From NCBI RefSeq assembly GCF_028464225.1, contig NZ_JAQPCN010000001.1, positions 558,001 through 622,000 on the forward strand: a stretch of DNA of 64,000 nucleotides, written 5' to 3'. Under the pieces are notes generated by a model. The model made no database searches and had not been told where the DNA came from. It worked only from the letters and a program-made list of their open reading frames with translations. Shown in pieces: positions 1-8,288 of this stretch (the first letter of the stretch is position 1; each line of letters starts with the position of its first letter). The stretch is from Zeaxanthinibacter sp. PT1. GTDB taxonomy: Bacteria; Bacteroidota; Bacteroidia; Flavobacteriales; Flavobacteriaceae. A program made the translations under genes and the position numbers.

Positions 1-1
1 T

Positions 2-1942
2 ACTACTGTAGACCCTGTTGCCCAAGCCACTTGTTCTGACGGAATACAAAACGGGAGCGAAACCGGTGTGGACTGCGGAGGCAATTGCGCCAATAGCTGT
101 ACCGATGAAAATAGCACCAACCTTTCGGGGGAGCAGGAAGAAGACCGAACCCTGGATCCTTCCCAGACGTACTCCCTAACAGGGACCTATAGTATAGCAG
201 CTGGCGCGACCTTAACCATTCCTGCTGGCACCACCATCATCGCACAACAAGGGACAGATAAATATATTGTTGTAAAGAAAGGCGGATCGATCAATATAGA
301 AGGAACGGCTAATGATCCCGTAGTGATGACCTCACAAAACGGTCAACCCGGGGACTGGGGGGGACTTGTGATCGCCGGAAACGGAGTTACCACTGAAGGC
401 ACGGACGCTGTTGCCGAAGTAGGTGGTATTGTTTACGGAGGTAGTGATAATGATGACAATTCCGGAAGTATTAATTACCTGGTTATAGAAAACGCGGGGG
501 CACAGATCAACGCCGAAGCCCAATACAACGGTCTTACATTATATGCCGTAGGTTCTGGAACAAGCATCAATAACGTGGGGATCCTTAATGGTACGGACGA
601 CGGGGTTGAATTCTTCGGGGGAGCTGTCAGCGTCACTAACCTTTACCTTGAGAATAACGAGGATGATGCCATAGACTGGACCGAAGGATGGAATGGGACC
701 GTTACCAATGCCTATGTATTGCACACCATTGCCGGATTCTCAACTGTAGTAGAAGCAGACGGTGTTAACAACAATCCAAGTATTGTGAACCTCACAGCGG
801 TTTCCACTGAGGGCGGAACTGCCCTGCAGTTTAAAAAGGAATCAGGAGCTACCATCACCGGTCTTTCTTTAACCGGTTATGTAAGGTCTCTAGACATGAG
901 GGATAACGGACCTTTAGCCAATATCCAGATCGAAGGGCAGGATGCTGATCCTACGAAGACTTATTTAGAGGAAGCAACAGTAAACATTTCAACTTTCGCC
1001 TGGGTGGGTTCAGACATCGAAGTGCAGACCGAAGCCTTGCCTTCTTCAGTTACTGCTGACCTGACCCTGGACGCCAGTAAGATTTATCGCTTAACGGGGA
1101 GCATGAGTGTAGAGGCCCCGGCGAAACTGACGATCCCCGCAGGAACTAATATTATTGCAGACGCTGATGGTGGTGCTTCTACAGACACCTATATCGTAGT
1201 GAAGAAAGGCGCCCAGATCGACATACAAGGAACAGAACAAGATCCTGTGGTGATGAGTTCTACCAATAGAATGCCCGGCGATTGGGGAGGCCTTGTGATC
1301 CTTGGAGACGCTGAAACAACCGAAGGAGTTGACGCCGTGGCTGAAGTAGGTGGTTTTACTTACGGAGGGACCAATAATGCCGATAACTCGGGATCTATCA
1401 GTTACCTGGTGATCAATTATGCAGGTGCCCAGATCAATGCAGAGTCGCAGTACAACGGGCTAACCCTTTATGCGGTAGGATCAGGGACCACTATTGACAA
1501 TGTCGCCATCCTGAATGGAACAGATGACGGGGTAGAATTTTTCGGAGGGACGGTTAACGCTACCAATTTCTACCTGAAGAACAATGAAGATGATGCCGTA
1601 GACTGGACCGAAGGATGGAACGGGTCACTGACCAACACACGGGTGATACATGACATACAAGGTTTTTCGACCGCAGTTGAGGCAGATGGAATCAATGGAA
1701 ATCCCTCATTGACCAACTTCACTGCCATTTCTACTCAGAATGGAACGGCACTGCAGTTTAAGAAAGAGTCCGGTGCCACAATCACTAATCTTTACCTGGA
1801 AGGCTATGCGACCATCGTAGATATGAGGGATGGCGGTGCACTCGCTAATGTACAGATAGACGGGCAGGATGCCGTTGCAGACGGTGATTACTCCGGGGGG
1901 ACCCAGGTTTCTGCCGAGACATTTGCCTGGGTAGTTGAATAA
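2..1942 (+). CDS. Tandem-repeat secreted surface protein, beta-helix-like (5' truncated)
   Basis: The frame is open to the window edge, so the start lies upstream; the GTG at 68 is internal. The visible part begins with a Cys-rich motif (CSDGIQNGSETGVDCGG), typical of Bacteroidota surface proteins. Two homologous halves of about 300 residues follow, each with a TIPAGT..I motif, a PGDWGGLVI motif, YNGLTLYAVGSGT, NGTDDGVEFFGG and DDA(I/V)DWTEGWNG. The regular short beta-rich units suggest a right-handed beta helix, and the Asp/Asn-rich loops could bind calcium. There is no T9SS-like C-terminal domain. Function is unknown; proximity to a phosphate porin and transporter suggests, without proving, a role in phosphate acquisition. 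Confidence 0.75.
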   Translation, partial: TTVDPVAQATCSDGIQNGSETGVDCGGNCANSCTDENSTNLSGEQEEDRTLDPSQTYSLTGTYSIAAGATLTIPAGTTIIAQQGTDKYIVVKKGGSINIEGTANDPVVMTSQNGQPGDWGGLVIAGNGVTTEGTDAVAEVGGIVYGGSDNDDNSGSINYLVIENAGAQINAEAQYNGLTLYAVGSGTSINNVGILNGTDDGVEFFGGAVSVTNLYLENNEDDAIDWTEGWNGTVTNAYVLHTIAGFSTVVEADGVNNNPSIVNLTAVSTEGGTALQFKKESGATITGLSLTGYVRSLDMRDNGPLANIQIEGQDADPTKTYLEEATVNISTFAWVGSDIEVQTEALPSSVTADLTLDASKIYRLTGSMSVEAPAKLTIPAGTNIIADADGGASTDTYIVVKKGAQIDIQGTEQDPVVMSSTNRMPGDWGGLVILGDAETTEGVDAVAEVGGFTYGGTNNADNSGSISYLVINYAGAQINAESQYNGLTLYAVGSGTTIDNVAILNGTDDGVEFFGGTVNATNFYLKNNEDDAVDWTEGWNGSLTNTRVIHDIQGFSTAVEADGINGNPSLTNFTAISTQNGTALQFKKESGATITNLYLEGYATIVDMRDGGALANVQIDGQDAVADGDYSGGTQVSAETFAWVVE

Positions 1943-1966
1943 TAATATTCTATTAAGCCCCATAAA

Positions 1967-1993
1967 AAAAGCCCCTTCTTCAGGGGCTTTTTC
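1967..1993. terminator. Bidirectional rho-independent terminator
   Basis: GCCCCT (1971-1976) pairs with AGGGGC (1982-1987) around a 5-nt loop, extended by A/T pairs, with A-run and T-run on either side. It sits between the convergent beta-helix and YwqK-like genes and can serve both. Confidence 0.85.
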
Positions 1994-2011
1994 ATCTATA
2001 AATTTTTAAGC

Positions 2012-2371
2012 TCAATCTCGTATAACTAACTGGGTTGCATTATTCCATTCCTGAACACTAGCGATGGCATTATTGTCAAAATCGACTTCCCTCAGTTTAT
2101 CCTGGCCCCAAAAGAACCATTTTCCGGTTTTGACCCCATTCTCATAGGTTCCGATAGATCTTTTATTTCCACTCTCGTCGTAACTGATCCATTTTCCATG
2201 TAATTCTCCCTTAAGATTATAGGTCCCCATTTGACTTATCTCACCATTATCATGATAATAAACCGCTTCTACAAGGCTCTTATCCTTGATGACTTTTATT
2301 TCCTTATCTTTTTGTGAGAACCCCAGGTTAACTACTAAACAAAAGGCACAGAAGGCAATCAGCTTTTTCAT
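2012..2371 (-). CDS. YwqK-family / MORN-like repeat exported protein
   Basis: This is a 119-aa protein with a Sec signal peptide (MKKLIAFCAFCLVVNLGFSQ). MORN-like units follow at about 38-100: VYYHDNGEISQMGTYNLKG, then HGKWISYDESGNKRSIG, then TGKWFFWGQ. These match the YwqK/MORN-variant family, which is often labelled an antitoxin although that role is not shown for exported members. No toxin gene lies beside it. A TATCTTTA element (2398-2391 on this strand) 20 nt before the ATG resembles the Bacteroidota -7 box TAnnTTTG, and the phased 11-bp repeats at 2406-2449 lie directly upstream of it. Confidence 0.7.
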   Translation of the reverse strand: MKKLIAFCAFCLVVNLGFSQKDKEIKVIKDKSLVEAVYYHDNGEISQMGTYNLKGELHGKWISYDESGNKRSIGTYENGVKTGKWFFWGQDKLREVDFDNNAIASVQEWNNATQLVIRD

Positions 2372-2405
2372 ATTAAATAGATTTGTTGTATAAAGATAAC
2401 GGTTT

Positions 2406-2449
2406 TTAACCTTAAATACATATTTAGTTAACGTTAAATTTACATTGAA
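2406..2449. promoter_or_regulatory. Phased 11-bp TTAACNTT repeats (Pho-box-like), site 1
   Basis: Four 11-bp windows run in register: TTAACCTTAAA (2406), a poor unit (2417), TTAACGTTAAA (2428) and TTTACATTGAA (2439). The 11-bp direct-repeat layout is that of PhoB-type operators, although the base sequence differs from the E. coli box. It could control the minus-strand YwqK-like gene, a plus-strand transcript ending at 2651, or both. Confidence 0.4.
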
Positions 2450-2626
2450 CTTCTTAATGACTGTATTACAGATCTTTAATTAACCACCACCCCGCTTTTT
2501 AATAATTATTTAATATTCCAATTACATTAAAGACACGCTTAAACGCCATCTTTATCCCGTATTTAAATACCTTCATAAGCATTTCATATCCATTAGTTTT
2601 TGTCAACATTAATTGTAGAAATGCAT

Positions 2627-2655
2627 AAGACCGCCCAGGCCAGGCGGTCTTTTTA
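2627..2655 (+). terminator. Rho-independent terminator with no upstream gene
   Basis: AAGACCGCC (2627-2635) pairs perfectly with GGCGGTCTT (2643-2651) around a 7-nt loop, followed by a T-run. No plus-strand gene precedes it inside the gap. Confidence 0.8.
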
Positions 2656-2665
2656 TTTCCCTTTT

Positions 2666-2698
2666 TTAATGTTTAGGATACGTTTACTTAACATAGAA
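2666..2698 (+). promoter_or_regulatory. Phased 11-bp repeats upstream of the porin, site 2
   Basis: Three contiguous 11-bp units are TTAATGTTTAG, GATACGTTTAC and TTAACATAGAA. A GTTCTTTG sequence at 2703-2710 could be a degenerate -7 element, which would put the transcription start just before the ATG at 2734. This supports 2734 rather than 2701 as the porin start. Confidence 0.4.
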
Positions 2699-2733
2699 AC
2701 ATGTTCTTTGCGGCGACAAAAACTGATAGGGTA

Positions 2734-3936
2734 ATGAAAATCAACACATTATCATTGTGCCTGATTTTGCTCGCCACGAGCATTCAGGCACAGGAAACGA
2801 ATTCCCCGGCATTCGGAAAAGGACTATTCAACCTGGTAGGAAAGGACAGTACCTGGACCATGAAGATTGGAACCCGGATGCAATTCCTGGCGATTGCGAA
2901 CCTAGATGAGAACGAGGAGGGGGTTTTTAGCGACGCTGAGTCCAGTTTTCTGGTACGTCGTGCGCGACTCAAATTTGACGGTTTTGCTTACAGTCCGAAA
3001 TTAAAATACAAAATTGAACTCGGATTATCGAACAGGGATATTTCCGGCGCTTCTCAATATACCAGTAACGCTCCACGATATATCCTGGACGCTGTAATCA
3101 TGTGGAATTTTTTCGAGAATTTTGAACTTTGGGTAGGCCAGACCAAACTTCCCGGGAATATTGAGCGTGTCATATCCTCCGGAAACCTATCGCTGGTTGA
3201 CCGTTCCCTGGTCAACAGCCGTTTCAATATAGACCGGGACATGGGTATACAGCTCAGGCATCACACCTTTTTATCCGATAAATTCCTGATCCGGGAAAAA
3301 CTGGCTATCTCCCAGGGAGAAGGCAGGAACGTGACTACGGGGAACGAAGGGGGGCACCAATTCACCGCACGTCTTGAATTGCTGCCCTTCGGAGAATTTG
3401 AAGGAAAAGGAGATTACAGCGGTAGTGACCTGGTTAGAGAAAAAAGCCCGAAGTGGATGATTGCTGCCACTTATGATACCAACCAGGATGCCGTAAGGAC
3501 CCGCAGTAACCTGGGTTCTTACATGGATACCGATACCGGACTTTACAGTACGGACATCAACACCCTGTTTATAGATACCATGTTTAAATACAATGGATTT
3601 AGTTTTATGGGGGAATACGCAGATCGTACTGCCGATAACCCGATAGCGGTAAATTCTGATGGCAGCCCTACAGGGGACGTAGTGGCGGTAGGTGATGGAC
3701 TTAATTTGCAGGCGGGTTACCTGTTTCCCTCTAACTGGGAACTGACAGGACGTTATACAAATATTGTATTTGACCAGCAGATTACAGGATCACAGCCAAT
3801 ATCACAGTACACATTGGGACTTTCTCGTTATATTGTAGGTCATAAATTGAAGGTACAGAGCGATATAAGTTACCTGGCTGAAGATGGCGATAACGACGAA
3901 CTGATGTACCGACTTCAATTTGATATTCATTTCTAA
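2734..3936 (+). CDS. OprO/OprP-type porin (phosphate-selective porin family)
   Basis: A 400-aa outer-membrane beta-barrel. I chose ATG 2734 because it begins a clean signal peptide (MKINTLSLCLILLATSIQAQ); an in-frame ATG at 2701 would add 11 residues and overlaps promoter-like sequence. The mature protein alternates aromatic/polar beta strands (for example RRARLKFDGFAYSPKLKYKI and WVGQTKLPGNIERVISSGNL) and ends in LQFDIHF, with the terminal Phe typical of barrel proteins. The porin O/P family forms anion or phosphate channels in Gram-negatives. The PiT transporter gene 66 bp downstream supports phosphate as the substrate. Confidence 0.85.
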   Translation: MKINTLSLCLILLATSIQAQETNSPAFGKGLFNLVGKDSTWTMKIGTRMQFLAIANLDENEEGVFSDAESSFLVRRARLKFDGFAYSPKLKYKIELGLSNRDISGASQYTSNAPRYILDAVIMWNFFENFELWVGQTKLPGNIERVISSGNLSLVDRSLVNSRFNIDRDMGIQLRHHTFLSDKFLIREKLAISQGEGRNVTTGNEGGHQFTARLELLPFGEFEGKGDYSGSDLVREKSPKWMIAATYDTNQDAVRTRSNLGSYMDTDTGLYSTDINTLFIDTMFKYNGFSFMGEYADRTADNPIAVNSDGSPTGDVVAVGDGLNLQAGYLFPSNWELTGRYTNIVFDQQITGSQPISQYTLGLSRYIVGHKLKVQSDISYLAEDGDNDELMYRLQFDIHF

Positions 3937-3937
3937 A

Positions 3938-3960
3938 ATAACCTTTAGGTAACATTATAA
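3938..3960 (+). promoter_or_regulatory. Phased 11-bp repeats upstream of the PiT gene, site 3
   Basis: Two direct 11-bp units (ATAACCTTTAG and GTAACATTATA) share NTAACNTT with sites 1 and 2. A GATATTTG sequence (3975-3982), one mismatch from TAnnTTTG, follows 14 nt later and 20 nt before the PiT ATG. Confidence 0.4.
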
Positions 3961-4002
3961 GCCGAATCACTTTAGATATTTGCAAACTGATTTTTTGATA
4001 CT

Positions 4003-6303
4003 ATGGACAATATTTATTTACTGATCGTTATCGCCCTTGCCGCCCTCGCTATTGCAGACCTGGTCGTAGGTGTGAGTAATGACGCCGTAAACTTCCTGAA
4101 TTCCGCTATTGGCTCTAAAGCCATCTCTTTCAGGACCATTATGATCGTCGCCAGTGTGGGAATTGCATGTGGTGCTATTTTTTCCAGTGGGATGATGGAA
4201 GTGGCCCGGAAAGGAATCTTTAACCCCGGCGAGTTCTATTTTAACGAGATCATGTTCATCTTTATGGCAGTAATGATCACCGATATCCTGCTGCTGGACT
4301 TTTTTAATACCCTGGGACTTCCAACATCGACAACGGTTTCCATAGTTTTCGAATTATTGGGAGCAGCCGTAGCCATGTCTATGATCAAGATTTTTGCCGA
4401 TGGTGGTACGCTAGGTCAGGTCGTGGATTACATCAACACTGCTAAAGCTGCGGAGATCATATCCGGGATCCTGCTCTCGGTGGTCGTCGCCTTTACTATT
4501 GGAGCATTGGTACAGTGGGTCTCTCGTCTATTATTGACTTTCGACTTTGAGCGTAAAGCCAAATGGGTGGGTGCATTGTTCGGGGGAATGGCTCTGACTG
4601 CCATCAACTACTTCATCTTTATGAAAGGTATAAAAGGAACCCCTTTTGCAGACCAGACATTTGATATTATCGGGGGTATGAAGATCATTAATTTCCTGGA
4701 AAGTCAGGTATTGCTCATCGTTTCCGTGAGCCTGGTATTCTGGTTTTTATTTTCCATTGCCCTGGTCCAGATCTTTAAGATCAATATTTACAAAGTAGTC
4801 ATCGGGGTTGGTACTTTTGCATTGGCCCTGGCATTTGCCGGGAACGACCTTGTAAACTTTATCGGGGTACCGATCGCGGCCTACCAGTCTTATGTCGCCT
4901 GGGCGGCATCTGGGGTTGAGGCTACAGAATTCAGCATGAACGTCCTGGCGACCAAAGTTCCAACTCCAACAGTATTGTTATTTCTATCAGGCCTTGTTAT
5001 GGTGGTTACCCTTTGGCTATCTAAAAAAGCACGGTATGTTGCTGATACGGAAATCAACCTGGCTCGTGAAGGAGAAGCCAAAGAACGATTTAACCCCAAT
5101 TTCCTGTCTCGCTCACTGGTTCGTTTTGCTATGCTAAGCGGGCAGTATTCTGCTGCTGTACTACCACAATCAGTACAGAAGAGAATAGAGAAAAGGTTTA
5201 GCAAACCGGTCATTAAGCTCACTAAAGGAAAGAAGCACGAGTTACCGGCATTTGATATGGTTCGAGCTGCTGTAAACCTGATGGTAGCAGGAATCCTGAT
5301 CTCTATTGCTACGTCCTACAAACTTCCCCTCTCTACTACATATGTAACCTTTATGGTAGCCATGGGTACATCTCTCGCGGATCGCGCATGGGGTAGCGAA
5401 AGTGCGGTTTACAGGGTAGCGGGAGTTCTTAACGTGATCGGGGGATGGTTTATGACCGCGATTATCGCCTTCCTTGCTGCAGGAACAATCTTAACTATTA
5501 TCAGTTTCGGGAAAGGTGCTGCTATTGCCGTACTGCTGTTCGCTGCCGTACTATTATTGGCAAGGAATTACATCTCCTATAAGAAAAAATCTTCCGAAGG
5601 TAGAGCCGAGGATAGCATACAGCGCGCCGAGAGCAGTTCTATACAGGGTGTGATCGAGGAGAGCGCCAAGAACATCTCTAACGTGGTTAAGCGTAGCAAT
5701 AAGATCTACACCAACTCTATTAACGGCTTGGCCAAACAAGACCTGGATCACCTCAAGAAAAACAAGAAACAGGTAGCCAAGCTTTCAGCGGAAGTTGAAG
5801 ACTTAAGAGACAGCATATTCTATTTCATCAAGAACCTGGACGAAGGTAGCGTCGGAGCCAGTAATTTCTACATCAATATCCTTGGGTACCTGACCGATAT
5901 GACCCAATCCCTGGAGTACATTGCCAAGGTAAGTCATAAACACGTACATAATAACCATAAAAAGCTCAAATACAACCAGATCAAAGAGCTTAAGGAAATT
6001 GACCAGAAACTGGATGAGGTGCTATCGGCTACTAAAGCTGCTTTTGATGATCGGTCGTTTGATCGCATCGGGAAGATCCTGGCAGGCAAACACGAACTGT
6101 TTGAGATGGTTTCTCAAAAGATCGAGACCCAGGTTGCCCGTACACGTACCGAGGAATCGAGTCCTAAGAATACGACATTGTATTTCTCTTTATTGTTGGA
6201 GACAAGGGATCTTATGGATGCAACCATGAACTTACTTGATCTTTACTATAAGGAATATGATGAGACCGTTACTCCAGCTTTTATAGAGGAGAAGAACAGT
6301 TAA
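4003..6303 (+). CDS. PiT-family inorganic phosphate transporter with C-terminal PhoU-like domain
   Basis: This 766-aa inner-membrane protein has the duplicated PiT signature. GVSNDAVNFLNSAIGSKA is near residues 23-40 and AGNDLVNFIGVPIAAYQSY is near 278-296. Another PiT-like helix pair (LPTSTTVS, then LPLSTTYVTF) supports two inverted halves. About 10-12 membrane segments end near residue 525. A charged helical tail (about 540-760) resembles a PhoU/DUF47 four-helix domain and is probably regulatory. The fusion is common in Bacteroidota. The protein imports phosphate, likely cation-coupled, after the porin admits it to the periplasm. Confidence 0.9.
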   Translation: MDNIYLLIVIALAALAIADLVVGVSNDAVNFLNSAIGSKAISFRTIMIVASVGIACGAIFSSGMMEVARKGIFNPGEFYFNEIMFIFMAVMITDILLLDFFNTLGLPTSTTVSIVFELLGAAVAMSMIKIFADGGTLGQVVDYINTAKAAEIISGILLSVVVAFTIGALVQWVSRLLLTFDFERKAKWVGALFGGMALTAINYFIFMKGIKGTPFADQTFDIIGGMKIINFLESQVLLIVSVSLVFWFLFSIALVQIFKINIYKVVIGVGTFALALAFAGNDLVNFIGVPIAAYQSYVAWAASGVEATEFSMNVLATKVPTPTVLLFLSGLVMVVTLWLSKKARYVADTEINLAREGEAKERFNPNFLSRSLVRFAMLSGQYSAAVLPQSVQKRIEKRFSKPVIKLTKGKKHELPAFDMVRAAVNLMVAGILISIATSYKLPLSTTYVTFMVAMGTSLADRAWGSESAVYRVAGVLNVIGGWFMTAIIAFLAAGTILTIISFGKGAAIAVLLFAAVLLLARNYISYKKKSSEGRAEDSIQRAESSSIQGVIEESAKNISNVVKRSNKIYTNSINGLAKQDLDHLKKNKKQVAKLSAEVEDLRDSIFYFIKNLDEGSVGASNFYINILGYLTDMTQSLEYIAKVSHKHVHNNHKKLKYNQIKELKEIDQKLDEVLSATKAAFDDRSFDRIGKILAGKHELFEMVSQKIETQVARTRTEESSPKNTTLYFSLLLETRDLMDATMNLLDLYYKEYDETVTPAFIEEKNS

Positions 6304-6326
6304 TTCATCTAAGAAACTAGGATCCT

Positions 6327-6364
6327 AAGGGTAATGGCTAGAAGATAGTCATTACCCTTTTTTT
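6327..6364 (+). terminator. Rho-independent terminator after the PiT gene
   Basis: AAGGGTAATG (6327-6336) pairs with CATTACCCTT (6350-6359). The stem continues inward (GCTA/TAGT) to a GAAGA loop and is followed by a T-run. Confidence 0.85.
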
Positions 6365-6505
6365 ATGATCTCACCGGGCAATGATCACCATCAGCATGCA
6401 CCAGAGTACTAAAGTGATGAATATCATTTATTTACCGCCACCCTCCCCCTAATTTAGGAATCGTTAAACGCAGTAAATAATTTTCAATCCTTTAAATAAC
6501 AGATC

Positions 6506-7012
6506 ATGAAAAAGTTACTTCTCGGCTTAATTGCTTTTGGCCTGGCCAGCCACTCCTATGCCCAGATTATACAGACTGAACAATTAAAAGAAGTTGTTGT
6601 GGAGGCGATGAATTACAAATACCTCAACCAGCTGGATAACTCGGAAGCCGCAATCCCGGTACAGATGCTGGAACGTAAGGTGGCTGCCTATGATGTTACC
6701 CAACAGAGCTTTTATGAAGACGATTTTGACTTTTACACGGTTTCCTTTTACATCCCTGAAGGTAAGATCGTAGCTGTTTATAATCCCCAGGGACAGGTAA
6801 CCAGGACTATAGAACGTTTCAATGACGTTGCCTTACCAAGAGCTATACAGGAATCCTTATATAAGCGTTTTCCAAACTGGCAGGTGGCTAATGACACGTA
6901 TAAGGTCAATTATCATGAGACCAAAGGGGTCAAGAAAAGCTATAAGATCAAATTAGTGAATGGTGATAAAACCATGCGCGTAAAAATGACCGAGGACGGC
7001 CAGTTTCTATAA
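6506..7012 (+). CDS. Exported PepSY-like (BLIP-like) domain protein
   Basis: A 168-aa protein with a Sec signal peptide (MKKLLLGLIAFGLASHSYAQ). The second half (about 80-168) carries an alternating beta pattern with RFPNWQVANDTYKVNYHE and a final KVKMTEDGQFL, like PepSY-like beta-lactamase-inhibitor-type domains that are widespread in Bacteroidota exports. No catalytic residues are evident and the function is unknown. It is a single-gene unit with its own terminator. Confidence 0.65.
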   Translation: MKKLLLGLIAFGLASHSYAQIIQTEQLKEVVVEAMNYKYLNQLDNSEAAIPVQMLERKVAAYDVTQQSFYEDDFDFYTVSFYIPEGKIVAVYNPQGQVTRTIERFNDVALPRAIQESLYKRFPNWQVANDTYKVNYHETKGVKKSYKIKLVNGDKTMRVKMTEDGQFL

Positions 7013-7065
7013 TATTTCCATTCCCCTGGCATGACCTTAGTGGCGTTCATCCGGACGCTGAAGAG

Positions 7066-7095
7066 CGATCTCCACCTAAGTGGAGGTCGTTTTTA
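7066..7095 (+). terminator. Rho-independent terminator
   Basis: CGATCTCCAC (7066-7075) pairs with GTGGAGGTCG (7080-7089; one G-T pair) across a CTAA loop, followed by TTTTT. It ends the PepSY-like gene just before the 3' end of nadD. Confidence 0.85.
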
Positions 7096-7100
7096 CAGTG

Positions 7101-7685
7101 TTAGCGATAGAAATTCATCTCGTCCATATAACGGAATACCGATCCCGGCAGCATCGGGCGAATATCTTTCCCCTCCTTGTGCTGCTTACGAATAAAGGTG
7201 GAGGAGATCTCCATAATAGGCGCATCCACCCTGTGGATACGCGGGCTGTATTGAAATTGTTCCGGGATGTCGCCTTCCGAGACCCTGGGATAAATGAATA
7301 ACTCACATTGCTCCAGTATCGCCTCATAATTCTTCCATTTATGAAAGCTTTTCAGGTTGTCCTCTCCCATCAGCAGTGAAAATTCGTGGTCCTGCCCATA
7401 TTTTTCCTGTAGGTGCACCAGCGTATCTACGGTATAATTGGGTTGCGGCAGATCAAATTCGATCGTACTCACCTTCAGGTTCGGATAATCCTGAATAGCT
7501 TCGACCACCATCTGGTAGCGATGGTTGTTATCGAGAAGGCTTTTTTTCTGTTTAAACGGACTTTTCGGGGTAACTACGAACCAGACCTCATCCAAGTCCG
7601 TGAATTCAGCCATATAATGTGCAATGACCAGATGGCCGATGTGAATTGGGTTAAAAGTTCCGAAATACAGCCCGGTTTTTTTCAT
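7101..7685 (-). CDS. nadD: Nicotinate-nucleotide adenylyltransferase
   Basis: A 194-aa cytosolic enzyme of NAD synthesis that transfers AMP from ATP to nicotinate mononucleotide. The nucleotidyltransferase signature GTFNPIHIGHL lies at residues 9-19 with the (H/T)xGH motif. The second signature ISSTFIRK near residue 161 is the ISSTxIR motif. Length and start (MKKTGLYFG) are normal for NadD. In flavobacteria it is often close to gmk and YicC, as here, but in this window the repeat cluster and a DUF559 gene separate them. Confidence 0.93.
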   Translation of the reverse strand: MKKTGLYFGTFNPIHIGHLVIAHYMAEFTDLDEVWFVVTPKSPFKQKKSLLDNNHRYQMVVEAIQDYPNLKVSTIEFDLPQPNYTVDTLVHLQEKYGQDHEFSLLMGEDNLKSFHKWKNYEAILEQCELFIYPRVSEGDIPEQFQYSPRIHRVDAPIMEISSTFIRKQHKEGKDIRPMLPGSVFRYMDEMNFYR

Positions 7686-7741
7686 ATTTGATAGTCGTCT
7701 TTATTCTTCTACAGATAGTTCCAAAGATATGTAAATATCTA

Positions 7742-7769
7742 CTCCTTCTTTTAAGCAAAGGGAGGTGGT
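7742..7769 (+). repeat. Short palindromic repeat, copy 1
   Basis: CTCCTTCTTTTAAGC followed by AAAGGGAGGTGGT. It matches the palindrome at 8186-8214 and flanks the left edge of the 63-bp repeat cluster. Confidence 0.5.
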
Positions 7770-7793
7770 TCCCGCAGAAACGAAGGGAGAGAC

Positions 7794-7856
7794 AAACTCC
7801 CCTTTCTTGCGCTTGCAGCGCAATTCATTCCCCTCTTCAACTGAAGAGGGGAGCTG
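7794..7856 (+). repeat. 63-bp hairpin repeat R1 (variant b)
   Basis: Begins AAACTCCCCTTTC and ends GAGGGGAGCTG. The inner hairpin is TTGCGCTTGCAGCGCAA and the second hairpin is CCCCTCTTCA/TGAAGAGGGG. Confidence 0.85.
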
Positions 7857-7955
7857 TACACCAATATTCCTCTAGCCAAGCTTGGTCTTGAATTCTATAT
7901 AATTTAAGGTGGGTGAAAATTAGTTCCATAAACTGAAGAATAATCTGTGCTGGAG

Positions 7956-8017
7956 AACTCCCCTTTCTTCCGCCTGTGGCGGAATTCATTCCCCTCTTCA
8001 ACTGAAGAGGGGAGCTG
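7956..8017 (+). repeat. 63-bp hairpin repeat R2 (variant a)
   Basis: Same layout, with inner hairpin TTCCGCCTGTGGCGGAA. It is followed by GTGTGGACAGCCCTCCTGCC, which also follows R4 and R5. Confidence 0.85.
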
Positions 8018-8084
8018 TGTGTGGACAGCCCTCCTGCCTCAAGTAATATTAAAATAGAGAAACAACGACTCTTTCATTCTAAGC

Positions 8085-8147
8085 AAACTCCCCTTTCTTC
8101 CGCCTGTGGCGGAATTCATTCCCCTCTCCGGCTGAAGAGGGGAGCTA
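8085..8147 (+). repeat. 63-bp hairpin repeat R3 (variant a)
   Basis: 129 bp after R2. The second hairpin is degraded (CCCCTCTCCGGCTGAAGAGG). Confidence 0.8.
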
Positions 8148-8185
8148 CAGTCATTTAAGTTCACGTATAACAGTAGGAAATCCAG

Positions 8186-8214
8186 CTCCTCCCTTTAAGC
8201 AAAGGGAGGTGGTC
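8186..8214 (+). repeat. Short palindromic repeat, copy 2
   Basis: CCTCCCTTTAAGCAAAGGG then AGGTGGT, a 9-bp stem. It lies directly in front of the DUF559 reading frame; a GTG start at 8223 would begin right after it. Confidence 0.6.
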
Positions 8215-8288
8215 CGAACCGTGTGAGGAGCGGAGGGTTTGCTATCCAGCTTCTGCTGCTTTGTTTATACAGACCGGGCATTCATCTT

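Larger units (their letters stand above)
2372..2733. other. Intergenic region with operators and an orphan terminator
   Basis: This 362-bp AT-rich gap between divergent genes holds two groups of 11-bp repeats (2406-2449 and 2666-2698) and a strong terminator (2627-2651). No convincing ORF was seen between 2450 and 2626. The terminator is upstream of the porin promoter region, so whatever it ends must start inside this gap. Confidence 0.6.
7686..8288. other. Intergenic repeat region left of the DUF559 gene
   Basis: About 600 bp without a credible gene. It holds three 63-bp hairpin repeats (R1-R3), two short palindromes and unique AT-rich spacer. In-frame ORFs here are repeat translations. Confidence 0.7.

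Noticed and set aside
8223-8288. N-terminal extension of the DUF559 protein from GTG 8223
   Set aside because: It starts right after a palindromic repeat and adds a hydrophobic stretch foreign to the family; ATG 8289 begins the domain normally.
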